From a virus, in IMG/VR virus record IMGVR_UViG_3300032325_000004, positions 1 to 37,861 of that record: DNA of 37,861 bases; one strand, 5' to 3'. Each line of letters begins with the position of its first letter. Position 1 is the stretch's first letter. A model generated the notes under the pieces. That model was not told the origin of the DNA. It ran no database searches and saw only the letters and a program-made list of their open reading frames with translations. Shown here in pieces: positions 31,001-37,861 of this stretch. The position numbers and the translations under genes are program-made.

Positions 31001-32035
31001 ATGAGCATCACCGAACGAATCCTTACTGGTATAAAGCAAACAATCGAAACAGGCGATAAAGTCAAGATTGACTTGCGTGAAGCGTCTGCACTTACAGGGT
31101 CAGGAATTAATATCGGTGGTCGCACTTTATTTGATGATGCGTTTGCCGCTTTGCGTTTTGCTAACCCATTGCGCCAAGTTGCAAGACAAGTTGTCCGAAG
31201 CGGTCAAAGCGCGGTGCAGTTTGTTGCAAAAACTGGTAACGCAACTACACAAGCAAACCCTTGGGGATACACATTTACGCCTGATAGCGGAACACCCAAT
31301 ACAAACACTTCTATTTGGCAAATACCAACTCGCGTGATTACAGCGCAAATTCCAATTCGTTCTGCTGTTTTATCTGACGTAAATTATTTAGATGAAACAT
31401 TGGTGCAGGACTTGTTCCAAGAATTTGGCACACAAGAAGCCAATTCAATGATTATCAATAATGACCAAGCAGGCTCTACAACCACCACAACTGGCGGCGT
31501 AGATGGTTTGCGTGGTTTGAATAGTTATACAACTGCGGTGGCTTCTGCTTATGGCACAAGCGGCACGGCAATCACAAATGGCATTCATAGCATTGCAACT
31601 GTTACACAAGCAACGGCGGCAATTAACTATGGGGCAATTACTGATATAGCACGTTTGTTTCCTGCTCAATATTGGAATTTGCCCGGCACAGCATGGATGA
31701 TGCACCCACAAACAATTCATGACTTGCGTAACCTTGGACCGGTTACAGCCGCAATCAGAGAATTTGCTGAAGTGGGCAGTAATGAGGGCGGTGCAATAAA
31801 AAATATTTTTGGCTTCCCTGTGATTGCAAATCCATATATGCAAACTGTTGGCGCTGGCAACTTCAGCGTGTACTTAGCAAACTGGACAAACTTTGTGACT
31901 ATTGCCGATGTGGAAGAAATGAATGTTCAAGCGTTTGAGCAAACCACTCCCGGCTTCATAACTCTGTACGCAGAGAAACGATTGGTTTCTACTGTGCGCG
32001 ACCCTTTTGCTGGCATTCGTTTGGTTGGTGTTTAA
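31001..32035 (+). CDS. Major capsid protein paralogue 2 (no scaffold domain)
   Basis: 344 residues from the ATG at 31001 (GGA 8 bases upstream). It is homologous to capsid 1 through the whole fold: SALTGSGINIGGRTLFDDAFAALRFANPLRQ, TSIWQIPTRVITAQIPIRSAVLSDV, SMIINNDQAGS and PGFITLYAEKRLVSTVRDPFAGIR; in that last block 19 of 27 aligned residues match capsid 1. It lacks the coiled-coil domain, having only about 25 residues before the fold. It may form pentons, decorate, or replace capsid 1 at special sites. Confidence 0.85.
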   Translation: MSITERILTGIKQTIETGDKVKIDLREASALTGSGINIGGRTLFDDAFAALRFANPLRQVARQVVRSGQSAVQFVAKTGNATTQANPWGYTFTPDSGTPNTNTSIWQIPTRVITAQIPIRSAVLSDVNYLDETLVQDLFQEFGTQEANSMIINNDQAGSTTTTTGGVDGLRGLNSYTTAVASAYGTSGTAITNGIHSIATVTQATAAINYGAITDIARLFPAQYWNLPGTAWMMHPQTIHDLRNLGPVTAAIREFAEVGSNEGGAIKNIFGFPVIANPYMQTVGAGNFSVYLANWTNFVTIADVEEMNVQAFEQTTPGFITLYAEKRLVSTVRDPFAGIRLVGV

Positions 32036-32037
32036 CC

Positions 32038-32706
32038 ATGTCTGTTGACCAACTTGGCTATTTAACCATTGGTGCGCCAACTCGCAATCCATTCAACTAT
32101 GAAAAGTTTGAGCAGATTGCGCGTGATAACACTACTGCATGGTTAACGCTTGCCGAAGTTAGACAGCAACTTAACTTGTTTGACGATACAAGCCAAGATA
32201 CTTATTTAAGCGGTTTAGAAATTGCGACCCGCCAAGCGATTGAAGATTATTTAGGCATGAGTATTTTTGCCACAAGTTATCGCGTGTATTACAACGCGGC
32301 AAGTTTGTATGGTACGCCTTTAGCTTTGGATTTGCCCGAAGTTTCGCAAAACAACGCAACACCAGCAAGCGGCGTGACCATTACAAATGTTAAGTATTTT
32401 AATGATGCCACACCGCCTGTTTTAACGACTGTTGACCCTACGACATACTACTATGACAACTCAGGCAATAAAGTGGTGCTACAGACGCTTCCAAGCGATT
32501 TAAACAGCAACATGACAAGCCCTGTATCCTGTGAATATGTTGCGCCAGCAAATCCCATTGCGGCTTATCAAGTGGTTAAGCAAGCTGGCAAACTTTTGTT
32601 AACGCATCTTTACAATAATCGTAGCGATACGACTGATGGCAATTCCAAGTTTATTCCTTTTGGAGTGGCTACCTTATTGCGACCCTACAAACCATTGGTG
32701 ATGTAA
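32038..32706 (+). CDS. Head-tail connector (gp6-like)
   Basis: 222 residues. WLTLAEVRQQLNLFDDTSQDTYLSGLEIATRQAIEDYLGMSIF is the conserved N-terminal helical block of phage head-tail connector (gp6/gp15-like) proteins. A beta-rich insertion follows, then a C-terminal helix. It extends the portal channel after packaging. Begins 2 bases after the capsid 2 stop. Confidence 0.85.
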   Translation: MSVDQLGYLTIGAPTRNPFNYEKFEQIARDNTTAWLTLAEVRQQLNLFDDTSQDTYLSGLEIATRQAIEDYLGMSIFATSYRVYYNAASLYGTPLALDLPEVSQNNATPASGVTITNVKYFNDATPPVLTTVDPTTYYYDNSGNKVVLQTLPSDLNSNMTSPVSCEYVAPANPIAAYQVVKQAGKLLLTHLYNNRSDTTDGNSKFIPFGVATLLRPYKPLVM

Positions 32707-33051
32707 ATGGCAATCGCAAGGTTTGAAAACATTTCGGTTAACACCCTGTCATTTGGCAAAAGTGACTTTGGTGAGCAAAGCACTACACAAACTCTTTGGT
32801 TTCAAACACGCGCAAGAGTGCATTCAGTGTCAAACAATGTACGAATTGCAGATAAATATCGTGTGTATTCGGATATTGTGCAATTGACTTTGAATTACAC
32901 GCCAAATTTAAAAACAATCGTTGACAATCAAAATGCTTATTCAATTACTTGGCGAGGCTTTGATTGGCGTATTGACAATGTGCGTGAATCGGATGACCGA
33001 ATGACTGCTCATTTGTTGTGTGTACGCAATGACCCTGTAACGGCGGTGTAA
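32707..33051 (+). CDS. Head closure / head-tail adaptor protein
   Basis: 114 residues. The pattern of six beta strands, with QTLWFQTRARVHSVSNNVRIADKYRVYSDIVQLTLNYTPN and WRGFDWRIDNVRESDD, is that of SPP1 gp16-like head-closure proteins (HTA family). It seals the connector and joins head to tail. Adjacent to its neighbours with no intergenic gap. Confidence 0.75.
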   Translation: MAIARFENISVNTLSFGKSDFGEQSTTQTLWFQTRARVHSVSNNVRIADKYRVYSDIVQLTLNYTPNLKTIVDNQNAYSITWRGFDWRIDNVRESDDRMTAHLLCVRNDPVTAV

Positions 33052-33470
33052 TGGCTACACAACAAAACCCAGTCCAATACGCTAAAGCAATACAGTTCCA
33101 ATTGCAAAGCATAGTCACGCCTGTGCCTGTCTATGCGACTTTTAACCGAAACTTTGCAACTGAGCCAAAGTTTATAACTTGGATGTTAAGAAATGTTCAC
33201 CAAGATGTATATACAGGACAAACTCAAAGCAATAAAGGCATTGACCGCCCAACTTTTCAAATCAGTATTTTCACGCAAGTCATAGAAGATGGTTTTACAA
33301 TTTCCAATCAAATACTACAATCCTTGCATGGATATAGTGGTTTGTTTGGCGGCGTGACAAATGGCTTTTGGATTGCCAAAGCAGATGTGACTTGGCTATA
33401 CAACAGCTATAACAACGATGACAAACTAGGCGAAGTCTTTTTAGACTGCACCTTGGACATTCCAACATAA
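33051..33470 (+). CDS. Tail terminator-like protein (DUF3168/neck type)
   Basis: 139 residues, overlapping the previous stop by 1 base (TAATG). The sequence VQYAKAIQFQLQSIVTPVPVYATF, DRPTFQISIFTQVIEDGFTISNQILQSLHG and closing LGEVFLDCTLDIP fits tail terminator / neck proteins in fold and position (just before the tail-tube genes). Family call is by context and pattern. Confidence 0.65.
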   Translation: MATQQNPVQYAKAIQFQLQSIVTPVPVYATFNRNFATEPKFITWMLRNVHQDVYTGQTQSNKGIDRPTFQISIFTQVIEDGFTISNQILQSLHGYSGLFGGVTNGFWIAKADVTWLYNSYNNDDKLGEVFLDCTLDIPT

Positions 33471-33503
33471 GACAAGTTCAGCAATCAATCGGAAGGAAAC
33501 AAA

Positions 33504-33998
33504 ATGCCTTTACCAACGAAAGTTTTACCCGGCTTTACCGCCTCGCTGTATGTGCAACCACTTGCAACACCAACACCATTAACCACCGCACAGCTTTCGT
33601 TGATTGCAAGCGTTTCTCCGCTTACTGTCAGCGGCAACTTGTTGCAAGTGGAAGCCGTGCCTGCATTTGGTCAAGATGATGCTGTTGCCAATTTTTCTGT
33701 GGCTGGCTCGCGTCAATCAGACAAAATACCAACACAAAGCGCACCAACATCATTGACGATTACTGTGGCTTGGAATCCAAGCGATTCAGTTTTGTTATTG
33801 GTTCGCGCAGATGCTTACTCAGGCTTGATTGACCGCACTTACATCGTACAAGCTACCGATGGTACAGGCACAGTTAATTATGCCTTTAATGCTCGCGTAG
33901 GACAGTTCCAAATTGATGCTCAACCCGGTGCAGAGGCTAAATGTATTTTTACCTTGCATCCAAGAAGCGGTCAGTATGGTTGGACAAACACAGTTTAA
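33504..33998 (+). CDS. Major tail tube protein 1
   Basis: 164 residues with GGAAGGAA upstream. MPLPTKVLPGFTASLYVQP, AFGQDDAVANFSVAGSRQSDKIP and PTSLTITVAWNP are typical tail-tube beta-sandwich segments. It is followed by a close paralogue. It forms the tail tube through which DNA exits. The first of the tandem pair; it lacks the AGGTGAAG-type insertion of the second copy. Confidence 0.85.
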   Translation: MPLPTKVLPGFTASLYVQPLATPTPLTTAQLSLIASVSPLTVSGNLLQVEAVPAFGQDDAVANFSVAGSRQSDKIPTQSAPTSLTITVAWNPSDSVLLLVRADAYSGLIDRTYIVQATDGTGTVNYAFNARVGQFQIDAQPGAEAKCIFTLHPRSGQYGWTNTV

Positions 33999-34013
33999 TC
34001 GGGAGATTTAAAG

Positions 34014-34532
34014 ATGGCATTACCAAATAAAGTTTTACCCGGCTTCGTAGCCGATATGTGGATGCAATCAGGCGCATCACCCACACCTTTGACAACAGCA
34101 AACTTAGCGGTTTGGACAGCGCAAGTGGCTACTATTGTTGGCACAACTGCTGGCGGTACAGGCGCGGCAGGCGTTGAAATCGGTGTGGAGTCTGTGCCTG
34201 CGTTTGGGCAAGATGATGCAGTAGCTAATTTTATGGTTGCTGGCGCACGTCAAAGCGACAAGATTCCTACACAATCAGCACCCACATCCATGACAATTAC
34301 AGCGGCTTGGAATCCAAGCAGTGCGTCATTGTTGTTGATACGAGGTGACGCATACAGCGGATTGGTAGACCGCACCTATGTGATTTCTGCTTATGATGGA
34401 ACAAATACTGTGGCGTATGCTTTTAATGGTCGTGTAAGTCAGTTTCAAATTGACGCACAGCCCGGCGCAGAAGCCAAGTGTGTTTTCACAATTCATCCTC
34501 GCGGCAATCAATACGGCTGGAGTAATTCATAA
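34014..34532 (+). CDS. Major tail tube protein 2 (paralogue)
   Basis: 172 residues, GGAG 8 to 11 bases before the ATG. It is clearly homologous to the preceding gene: a 34-residue block beginning AFGQDDAVANFMVAGARQSD matches at 31 positions, and the end QFQIDAQPGAEAKC is identical. It has a short extra loop (TTAGGTGAAGVEIG). At the DNA level the shared blocks differ mainly at synonymous sites, so the duplication is not recent. Confidence 0.85.
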   Translation: MALPNKVLPGFVADMWMQSGASPTPLTTANLAVWTAQVATIVGTTAGGTGAAGVEIGVESVPAFGQDDAVANFMVAGARQSDKIPTQSAPTSMTITAAWNPSSASLLLIRGDAYSGLVDRTYVISAYDGTNTVAYAFNGRVSQFQIDAQPGAEAKCVFTIHPRGNQYGWSNS

Positions 34533-34735
34533 TGAAAGTAGCTGATGCTGTAGAAGTGTTGGCTACTACTTATCAATCCTTGGACTTAGTTGCCCAAGGT
34601 TTGACAGTAACAGCCACCGAAGTAGCAACGGCTCTTGCTAATGCAAAGCCTGATACAACAGAATTTGTTTGCTTAACAGTTCTTGCAAGATACAACCCTG
34701 TGGCGCAAGTCATAGAAGAACAAACGACAGAATAA
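34532..34735 (+). CDS. Small tail-region protein (unknown)
   Basis: 67 residues, TAATG overlap with tail tube 2. Ala/Thr/Val-rich helices (VADAVEVLATTYQSLDLVAQGLTV, TEVATALANA). Position is where small tail accessory or assembly proteins sit. No family recognised. Confidence 0.5.
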   Translation: MKVADAVEVLATTYQSLDLVAQGLTVTATEVATALANAKPDTTEFVCLTVLARYNPVAQVIEEQTTE

Positions 34736-34737
34736 AA

Positions 34738-34977
34738 ATGACCGACACGACAATACATAACACGCAAGATTTGTTAGGGTTCTTGGTAAGCCAAGCAGAA
34801 CACCGCAAGGATTGGTTTGGCTTTACTCAACAAAAGATGACTGCCGTTAGTCTCGCGCATGAGATTGCGGCGCGTCATGCTGACACGATGACACCTGACC
34901 AAGTGGTTGAGTACGCAAAAGAATTAAACGAGTTGCTGTTTCACCGATTGGTCAAGCCCGGCGCATGGAGAATCTGA
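34738..34977 (+). CDS. Small tail-region helical protein (unknown)
   Basis: 79 residues from the ATG at 34738, 2 bases after the previous stop. Helical: LLGFLVSQAEHRKDWFGFTQQKMTAVSLAHEIA, YAKELNELLFHRLVKPGAW. No motif known to me; the next gene follows after 1 base. Confidence 0.55.
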   Translation: MTDTTIHNTQDLLGFLVSQAEHRKDWFGFTQQKMTAVSLAHEIAARHADTMTPDQVVEYAKELNELLFHRLVKPGAWRI

Positions 34978-34978
34978 A

Positions 34979-35527
34979 ATGGGTGTCACCATAAAGCTGG
35001 AAGGCATTGGCGATGTTGCGTTAGCTTTTGACCAATTAGCGGCAGAAATTGGCGACAAAAAAGCAACCAGCAAAGTGCTTGTGCCTGCTGTGCGTGAAGC
35101 AATAAAACCAGTTTTATCAGACGCACAAAGACGAGCGCCCGAAGATACTGGCGGCTTGCGTTTGTCTTTATTGGTTGAAGCGCGGCGACCAACCAAGCGA
35201 GATAGGCGAAGCAAATACATAACGCAAACTGATACTGTTATTGCATCTGTTACAACCGCATCAGGCAAAAAATTAGCGGCAATGAGTGAGGGCAAAGGTT
35301 TGTTAAGGGCAAGAAAGCGTTTAATCAAAATGGGCGCAACCGCAGAACAAGCAGAAGCATTTAAGGGAATTGAAAGCGATGCTCGCGCAATGTCACAAGA
35401 ATTTGGTTCTGCAAGGAATCCACCTCATCCATATTTGCGACCAGCATTAGAAAGTAGCGCACAAGAAACTGTTAACAGACTTGGGCAAATTTTGGCAAGA
35501 AGAATACAAACATTTAAGAGGACATGA
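34979..35527 (+). CDS. HK97 gp10-like tail completion protein
   Basis: 182 residues. GVTIKLEGIGDVALAFDQLAAEIGDKKATSKVLVPAVREAIKPV and QRRAPEDTGGLRLSL are conserved features of the HK97 gp10 family (tail completion / neck). A central linker rich in Lys/Arg precedes HPYLRPALESS, the usual closing motif. In many phages this gene precedes the tail tube; here it follows, an order variation. Confidence 0.8.
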   Translation: MGVTIKLEGIGDVALAFDQLAAEIGDKKATSKVLVPAVREAIKPVLSDAQRRAPEDTGGLRLSLLVEARRPTKRDRRSKYITQTDTVIASVTTASGKKLAAMSEGKGLLRARKRLIKMGATAEQAEAFKGIESDARAMSQEFGSARNPPHPYLRPALESSAQETVNRLGQILARRIQTFKRT

Positions 35528-35528
35528 C

Positions 35529-36017
35529 ATGACACGATTTGCAGATGCCTTTGGCAAGAAGTACGAAGAAAACAAAGAGAAAATTTTCACCCGCAAATTT
35601 GAATTAGGCGGTCACATCTTTAGAGTGCGTGTGCCGTATGTGCATGAGTCAGATGAGATTTACAAGCGCATCCAAGAGCCAAGCCCCGAAGCCATAGAAA
35701 AAGAATACAAGACCATCACAGACCCATTGATGGAGTTTAAAGACAATCCTGCTAATGAAAGCGTTTTTGTCTTTACTGAAGATGATGTAATTGTTGAAAG
35801 TCGTTCTTTGCGTGAGTCTGCCAAGACTAAAGTGCAAACGCAAATAAAAATTACAGAGTTTTTTAAGTTGTTAATTCCTGAAGTGCCTGACCATTCATTA
35901 GCCGACTTAACATATGAGGAAATTGAAGCAGAATTTCCCATGTCGGTGCAAAGCCAAATGATTGAAAAGATTGTTGAAGCAATCAGCCCGACATACAAGG
36001 AAGCAAGGGGAAACTAA
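35529..36017 (+). CDS. Tail assembly chaperone G
   Basis: 162 residues from the ATG at 35529 (AGGA 6 bases upstream; an ATG at 35524 stops at once). Acidic helical protein: FGKKYEENKEKIFTRKFELGGHIFRVRVPYVHESDE and ITEFFKLLIPEVPDHSLADLTYEEIEAEF. It occupies the lambda gpG position before the tape measure and ends right after a -1 slippery heptamer, so it is made alone or as the longer GT fusion. Confidence 0.8.
   Translation: MTRFADAFGKKYEENKEKIFTRKFELGGHIFRVRVPYVHESDEIYKRIQEPSPEAIEKEYKTITDPLMEFKDNPANESVFVFTEDDVIVESRSLRESAKTKVQTQIKITEFFKLLIPEVPDHSLADLTYEEIEAEFPMSVQSQMIEKIVEAISPTYKEARGN
36008..36014 (+). other. Programmed -1 frameshift site G GGA AAC
   Basis: In the G reading frame the bases fall as G GGA AAC, a canonical X XXY YYZ heptamer, with the TAA stop in the next codon (36015-36017). 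A -1 slip here (tRNAs re-pairing on GGG and AAA) moves the ribosome into the frame that runs open to 36379. This is the lambda G/GT arrangement. Confidence 0.9.
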
Positions 36018-36379
36018 TTGGCTCATTGAAAACGCAAGTCATCACCGCGATGATTTTCAATGGGCATACACATGACACGATAGCGGAGTTGGATGACATA
36101 ACAATGGGGAATTTGCAGACCATGTACGCTGACGGACTGATTGGAAATTATGGCTTGCTTAACACGCTTGGAAGTCTTACCAATGGCGTGTTTAACTACA
36201 TTAGGGCATCGGGTTCTGCCGCTTATAAACTAGCCAACATTCTCGGTAATGCGTATGATTACATCTACCCGCCATTGACTGAAGAACAAGTTAAACAGCA
36301 AGTTAACGAGCAATTGCTTGCGTTCATGAGTCAAGCGCCGGGCTTTTCCGCAGACCGATTTGGGGTAAAAAATGGCTAA
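36014..36379 (+). CDS. GT extension (T domain), made by -1 frameshift
   Basis: 121 codons before the stop, read as a fusion to G giving a GT protein of about 283 residues. It has no convincing own ribosome binding site; the apparent TTG at 36026 is not needed. AMIFNGHTHDTIAELDDITMGNLQTMYADGLIGN and LTEEQVKQQVNEQLLAFMSQ are helical. In lambda the T part recruits tail-tube subunits to the tape measure. Overlaps the tape-measure start by 8 bases. Confidence 0.8.
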   Translation, partial: LIGSLKTQVITAMIFNGHTHDTIAELDDITMGNLQTMYADGLIGNYGLLNTLGSLTNGVFNYIRASGSAAYKLANILGNAYDYIYPPLTEEQVKQQVNEQLLAFMSQAPGFSADRFGVKNG

Positions 36380-37861
36380 TATGCTTGGGCGGCTTGGTGT
36401 AGTTCTCGGACTTGATGCCGCTGAATTTGTTTCGGGCATACAAAAAGCAGAAAGAAATTTAAAGCAATTTGCGGAAGGTGCAATCCAGTACGGCAAGATT
36501 GGCGCGACTGCTCTAACTGCTATGTCCGTGGCGGCAATTAAATTTGCCGATGACATACAAGATGTAGCGCAGGCAAATGATGTTGCTATTGATACAGTTG
36601 TCAAATTACGTTCAGCTTTACAAGATAGTGGCGGCTCGGCAGAAAAAGCTGGCGTGATGCTGTCGGCATTTACAAAATTTATTGAAACAGCGGCAAGCGG
36701 TTCATTTGAGGCGCAAAAAGCATTAAGTTCTGTTGGTGTATCTTTTAGGGATATTGGCAGGTTATCGCAGGAAGAATTGCTAGGCAAAGCGTTAAAGGGT
36801 TTAGAAAGCATTGAAGACCCAATCACACGCAATGCAAGGGCGATGGATTTGTTTTCTAAAGCGGCAAAGGGTGTGGCGTTTGATTCGTTTGCACAGCAAA
36901 TGCAAAACACAAGCAAGACCACAAGAGAACAAGTGGAAGCTGTAAAAGCTGGCGCGGAAACTTGGGGTAACTTTGAAAAAATAATCCGCAAATTGCAACT
37001 TGCTTTTGTTGAAGCACTTGGTCCGAGCCTGAGTGCAATCAACAATCAAATGTCAGCAGAGGCATTCCCTAAACTAACAATGCTGAACAAGCTGTTTAAC
37101 TCTATTGCAAGCAACGCATTTAGCGCAGGACAAGCAATAGAGGCTTTGGGCAAAGGCTTTGAAAAGATTGCTGGCACTTCTTTAATCATGCAAACTTATG
37201 GCGAGTCTGCCGCTGGTTATGCAGAAGTAAAAAAATTAAATGAAGAATATGTAAGGTTTTTGGAAAACCAGCGGAAAGCACAAAAACAATTTGACAGCGA
37301 CCTAGAAGGTGGAAGGCGCGGCATCCGCACAGATGTATACCCTAAAGGCGGCAGACCAAAAGTTAGCGGGACAATTGTTCGACCAACAAAAATAGGCGTT
37401 GATACTGAGGCAGAAGCAGAAGCAAACAAGATACGAGAAGATTGGTACAAGCGAGTTAACAAAAGCATTGAGGAAGCACAAAAACTTTCTGAAGCAAATT
37501 ACAGATTAAGCCTTAAAGAACTTGATGTAGATATTAGCAGGCTTAAAACAGAAGAAGATTTGCAATTATTAAAAGACCAAACATATCAATCTATATTGCA
37601 AAGCAATAGGTTGCAAAGTCAGCAATTAGATTTTGAAAGAGCCAATCTTTTGTTAGTTACACAATTTACAGATTTGCGTTCCGAGGAAGTTAGATACGCA
37701 CAAGATGTAATGAGTATTCGTGCTAAATACGCAGAGCAAGAATATCAGATTGATAAATTCTCAACAATGAATGAGCATGAAAAAACAAAAGCATTAGAAG
37801 AAAACAATAATTTGCGCGACAGAGCAATTCAACAGGCAAAAGAAGCGTTAGACATTACTCG
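36372..37861 (+). CDS. Tape measure protein, N-terminal part (continues at 1-757)
   Basis: 496 complete codons to the end of the contig, in frame with 2-757 across the circular join; the whole protein is about 707 residues. GGGG 6 bases upstream of the ATG. The N-terminus MANMLGRLGVVLGLDAAEFVSGIQKAERNLKQF is typical; a short hydrophobic segment at about 40-60 and long coiled-coil-like helices follow (KTEEDLQLLKDQTYQSILQS). Length predicts a tail of roughly 100 nm using the usual 1.5 Angstrom per residue rule, an estimate only. Confidence 0.9.
   Translation, partial: MANMLGRLGVVLGLDAAEFVSGIQKAERNLKQFAEGAIQYGKIGATALTAMSVAAIKFADDIQDVAQANDVAIDTVVKLRSALQDSGGSAEKAGVMLSAFTKFIETAASGSFEAQKALSSVGVSFRDIGRLSQEELLGKALKGLESIEDPITRNARAMDLFSKAAKGVAFDSFAQQMQNTSKTTREQVEAVKAGAETWGNFEKIIRKLQLAFVEALGPSLSAINNQMSAEAFPKLTMLNKLFNSIASNAFSAGQAIEALGKGFEKIAGTSLIMQTYGESAAGYAEVKKLNEEYVRFLENQRKAQKQFDSDLEGGRRGIRTDVYPKGGRPKVSGTIVRPTKIGVDTEAEAEANKIREDWYKRVNKSIEEAQKLSEANYRLSLKELDVDISRLKTEEDLQLLKDQTYQSILQSNRLQSQQLDFERANLLLVTQFTDLRSEEVRYAQDVMSIRAKYAEQEYQIDKFSTMNEHEKTKALEENNNLRDRAIQQAKEALDIT
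37739..37861. repeat. Terminal direct repeat, right copy
   Basis: Identical to bases 1-123, see the left copy. Counted once, the genome is a circle of about 37,738 bp. Confidence 0.95.

Noticed and set aside
36026-36379. Independent gene starting at a TTG
   Set aside because: No ribosome binding site, and the frame is exactly the -1 frame reached from the slippery heptamer, so it is the T extension of GT.
36230-37045. Long minus-strand open frame opposite the tape measure
   Set aside because: It is a shadow of the tape-measure frame; Ser/Ala/Leu-rich translation typical of antisense reading, with no ribosome binding site.

Overview
The window is one essentially complete genome of a tailed, lambda-like (siphovirus) phage with an HK97-type head. 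Bases 1-123 are repeated exactly at 37739-37861, in the middle of the tape-measure gene, so this is a circular assembly of about 37,738 bp opened at an arbitrary point. No integrase, full-length CI-type repressor, DNA polymerase, rRNA, tRNA or CRISPR array is visible. The moderately A+T-rich base composition, the GTA-type 3TM holin, and the proteins resembling those of environmental betaproteobacterial phages suggest a freshwater Gram-negative (perhaps Burkholderiales) host. That host guess is an inference.

Layout on the circle. (a) 16164-16366 is an A+T-rich divergent control region. To its left a minus-strand early operon (16163 down to 11697) encodes a DUF932 protein, an ERF single-strand annealing protein, a small protein with an SSB-type C-terminal tip, several small membrane or secreted proteins and conserved unknowns. 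To its right (+) lies a Cro/YdaS-like regulator, probably made from a leaderless mRNA, followed by a long nested hairpin with a U-tract. (b) 16920-21654 (+) is a replication, nuclease and modification block: a replisome-organiser-like protein, a PD-(D/E)XK nuclease, a zinc ribbon, a YbcO-like nuclease, a ferritin-like protein, then an unusual cassette of a ParB/Srx-fold protein, an ABC ATPase fused to a GNAT acetyltransferase, and an unknown, and finally an HNH nuclease. (c) 21776-33470 (+) is packaging and head: P27-type small terminase, large terminase, portal, a large beta-rich repeat protein, prohead protease, two tandem paralogous HK97-fold capsid proteins separated by a strong terminator, and connectors. 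(d) 33504-36379 (+) is tail: two tandem paralogous tail-tube proteins, a gp10-like protein, and the G/GT chaperone pair with a G GGA AAC -1 slippery site. (e) The tape measure crosses the contig ends (36372-37861, then 1-757), followed by tail-tip proteins, a GNAT enzyme, a J-like hub and a glycine-rich fibre up to 7622. (f) 7625-11700 holds a tandem 2-oxoglutarate dioxygenase, a DUF6127 membrane protein, the holin, a metallophosphoesterase, a highly acidic minus-strand protein with its own terminator, and a GH108 endolysin.

The most notable observations are the parallel duplication of both major virion proteins (capsid and tail tube); the ParB / ABC-GNAT cassette, which could be a DNA or protein modification system; a near-total absence of GATC (one site found by eye in 37.7 kb); the complex structured RNA at 16623-16700; and the two-domain dioxygenase. 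All functional calls come from reading the translated sequences; no database search was run.
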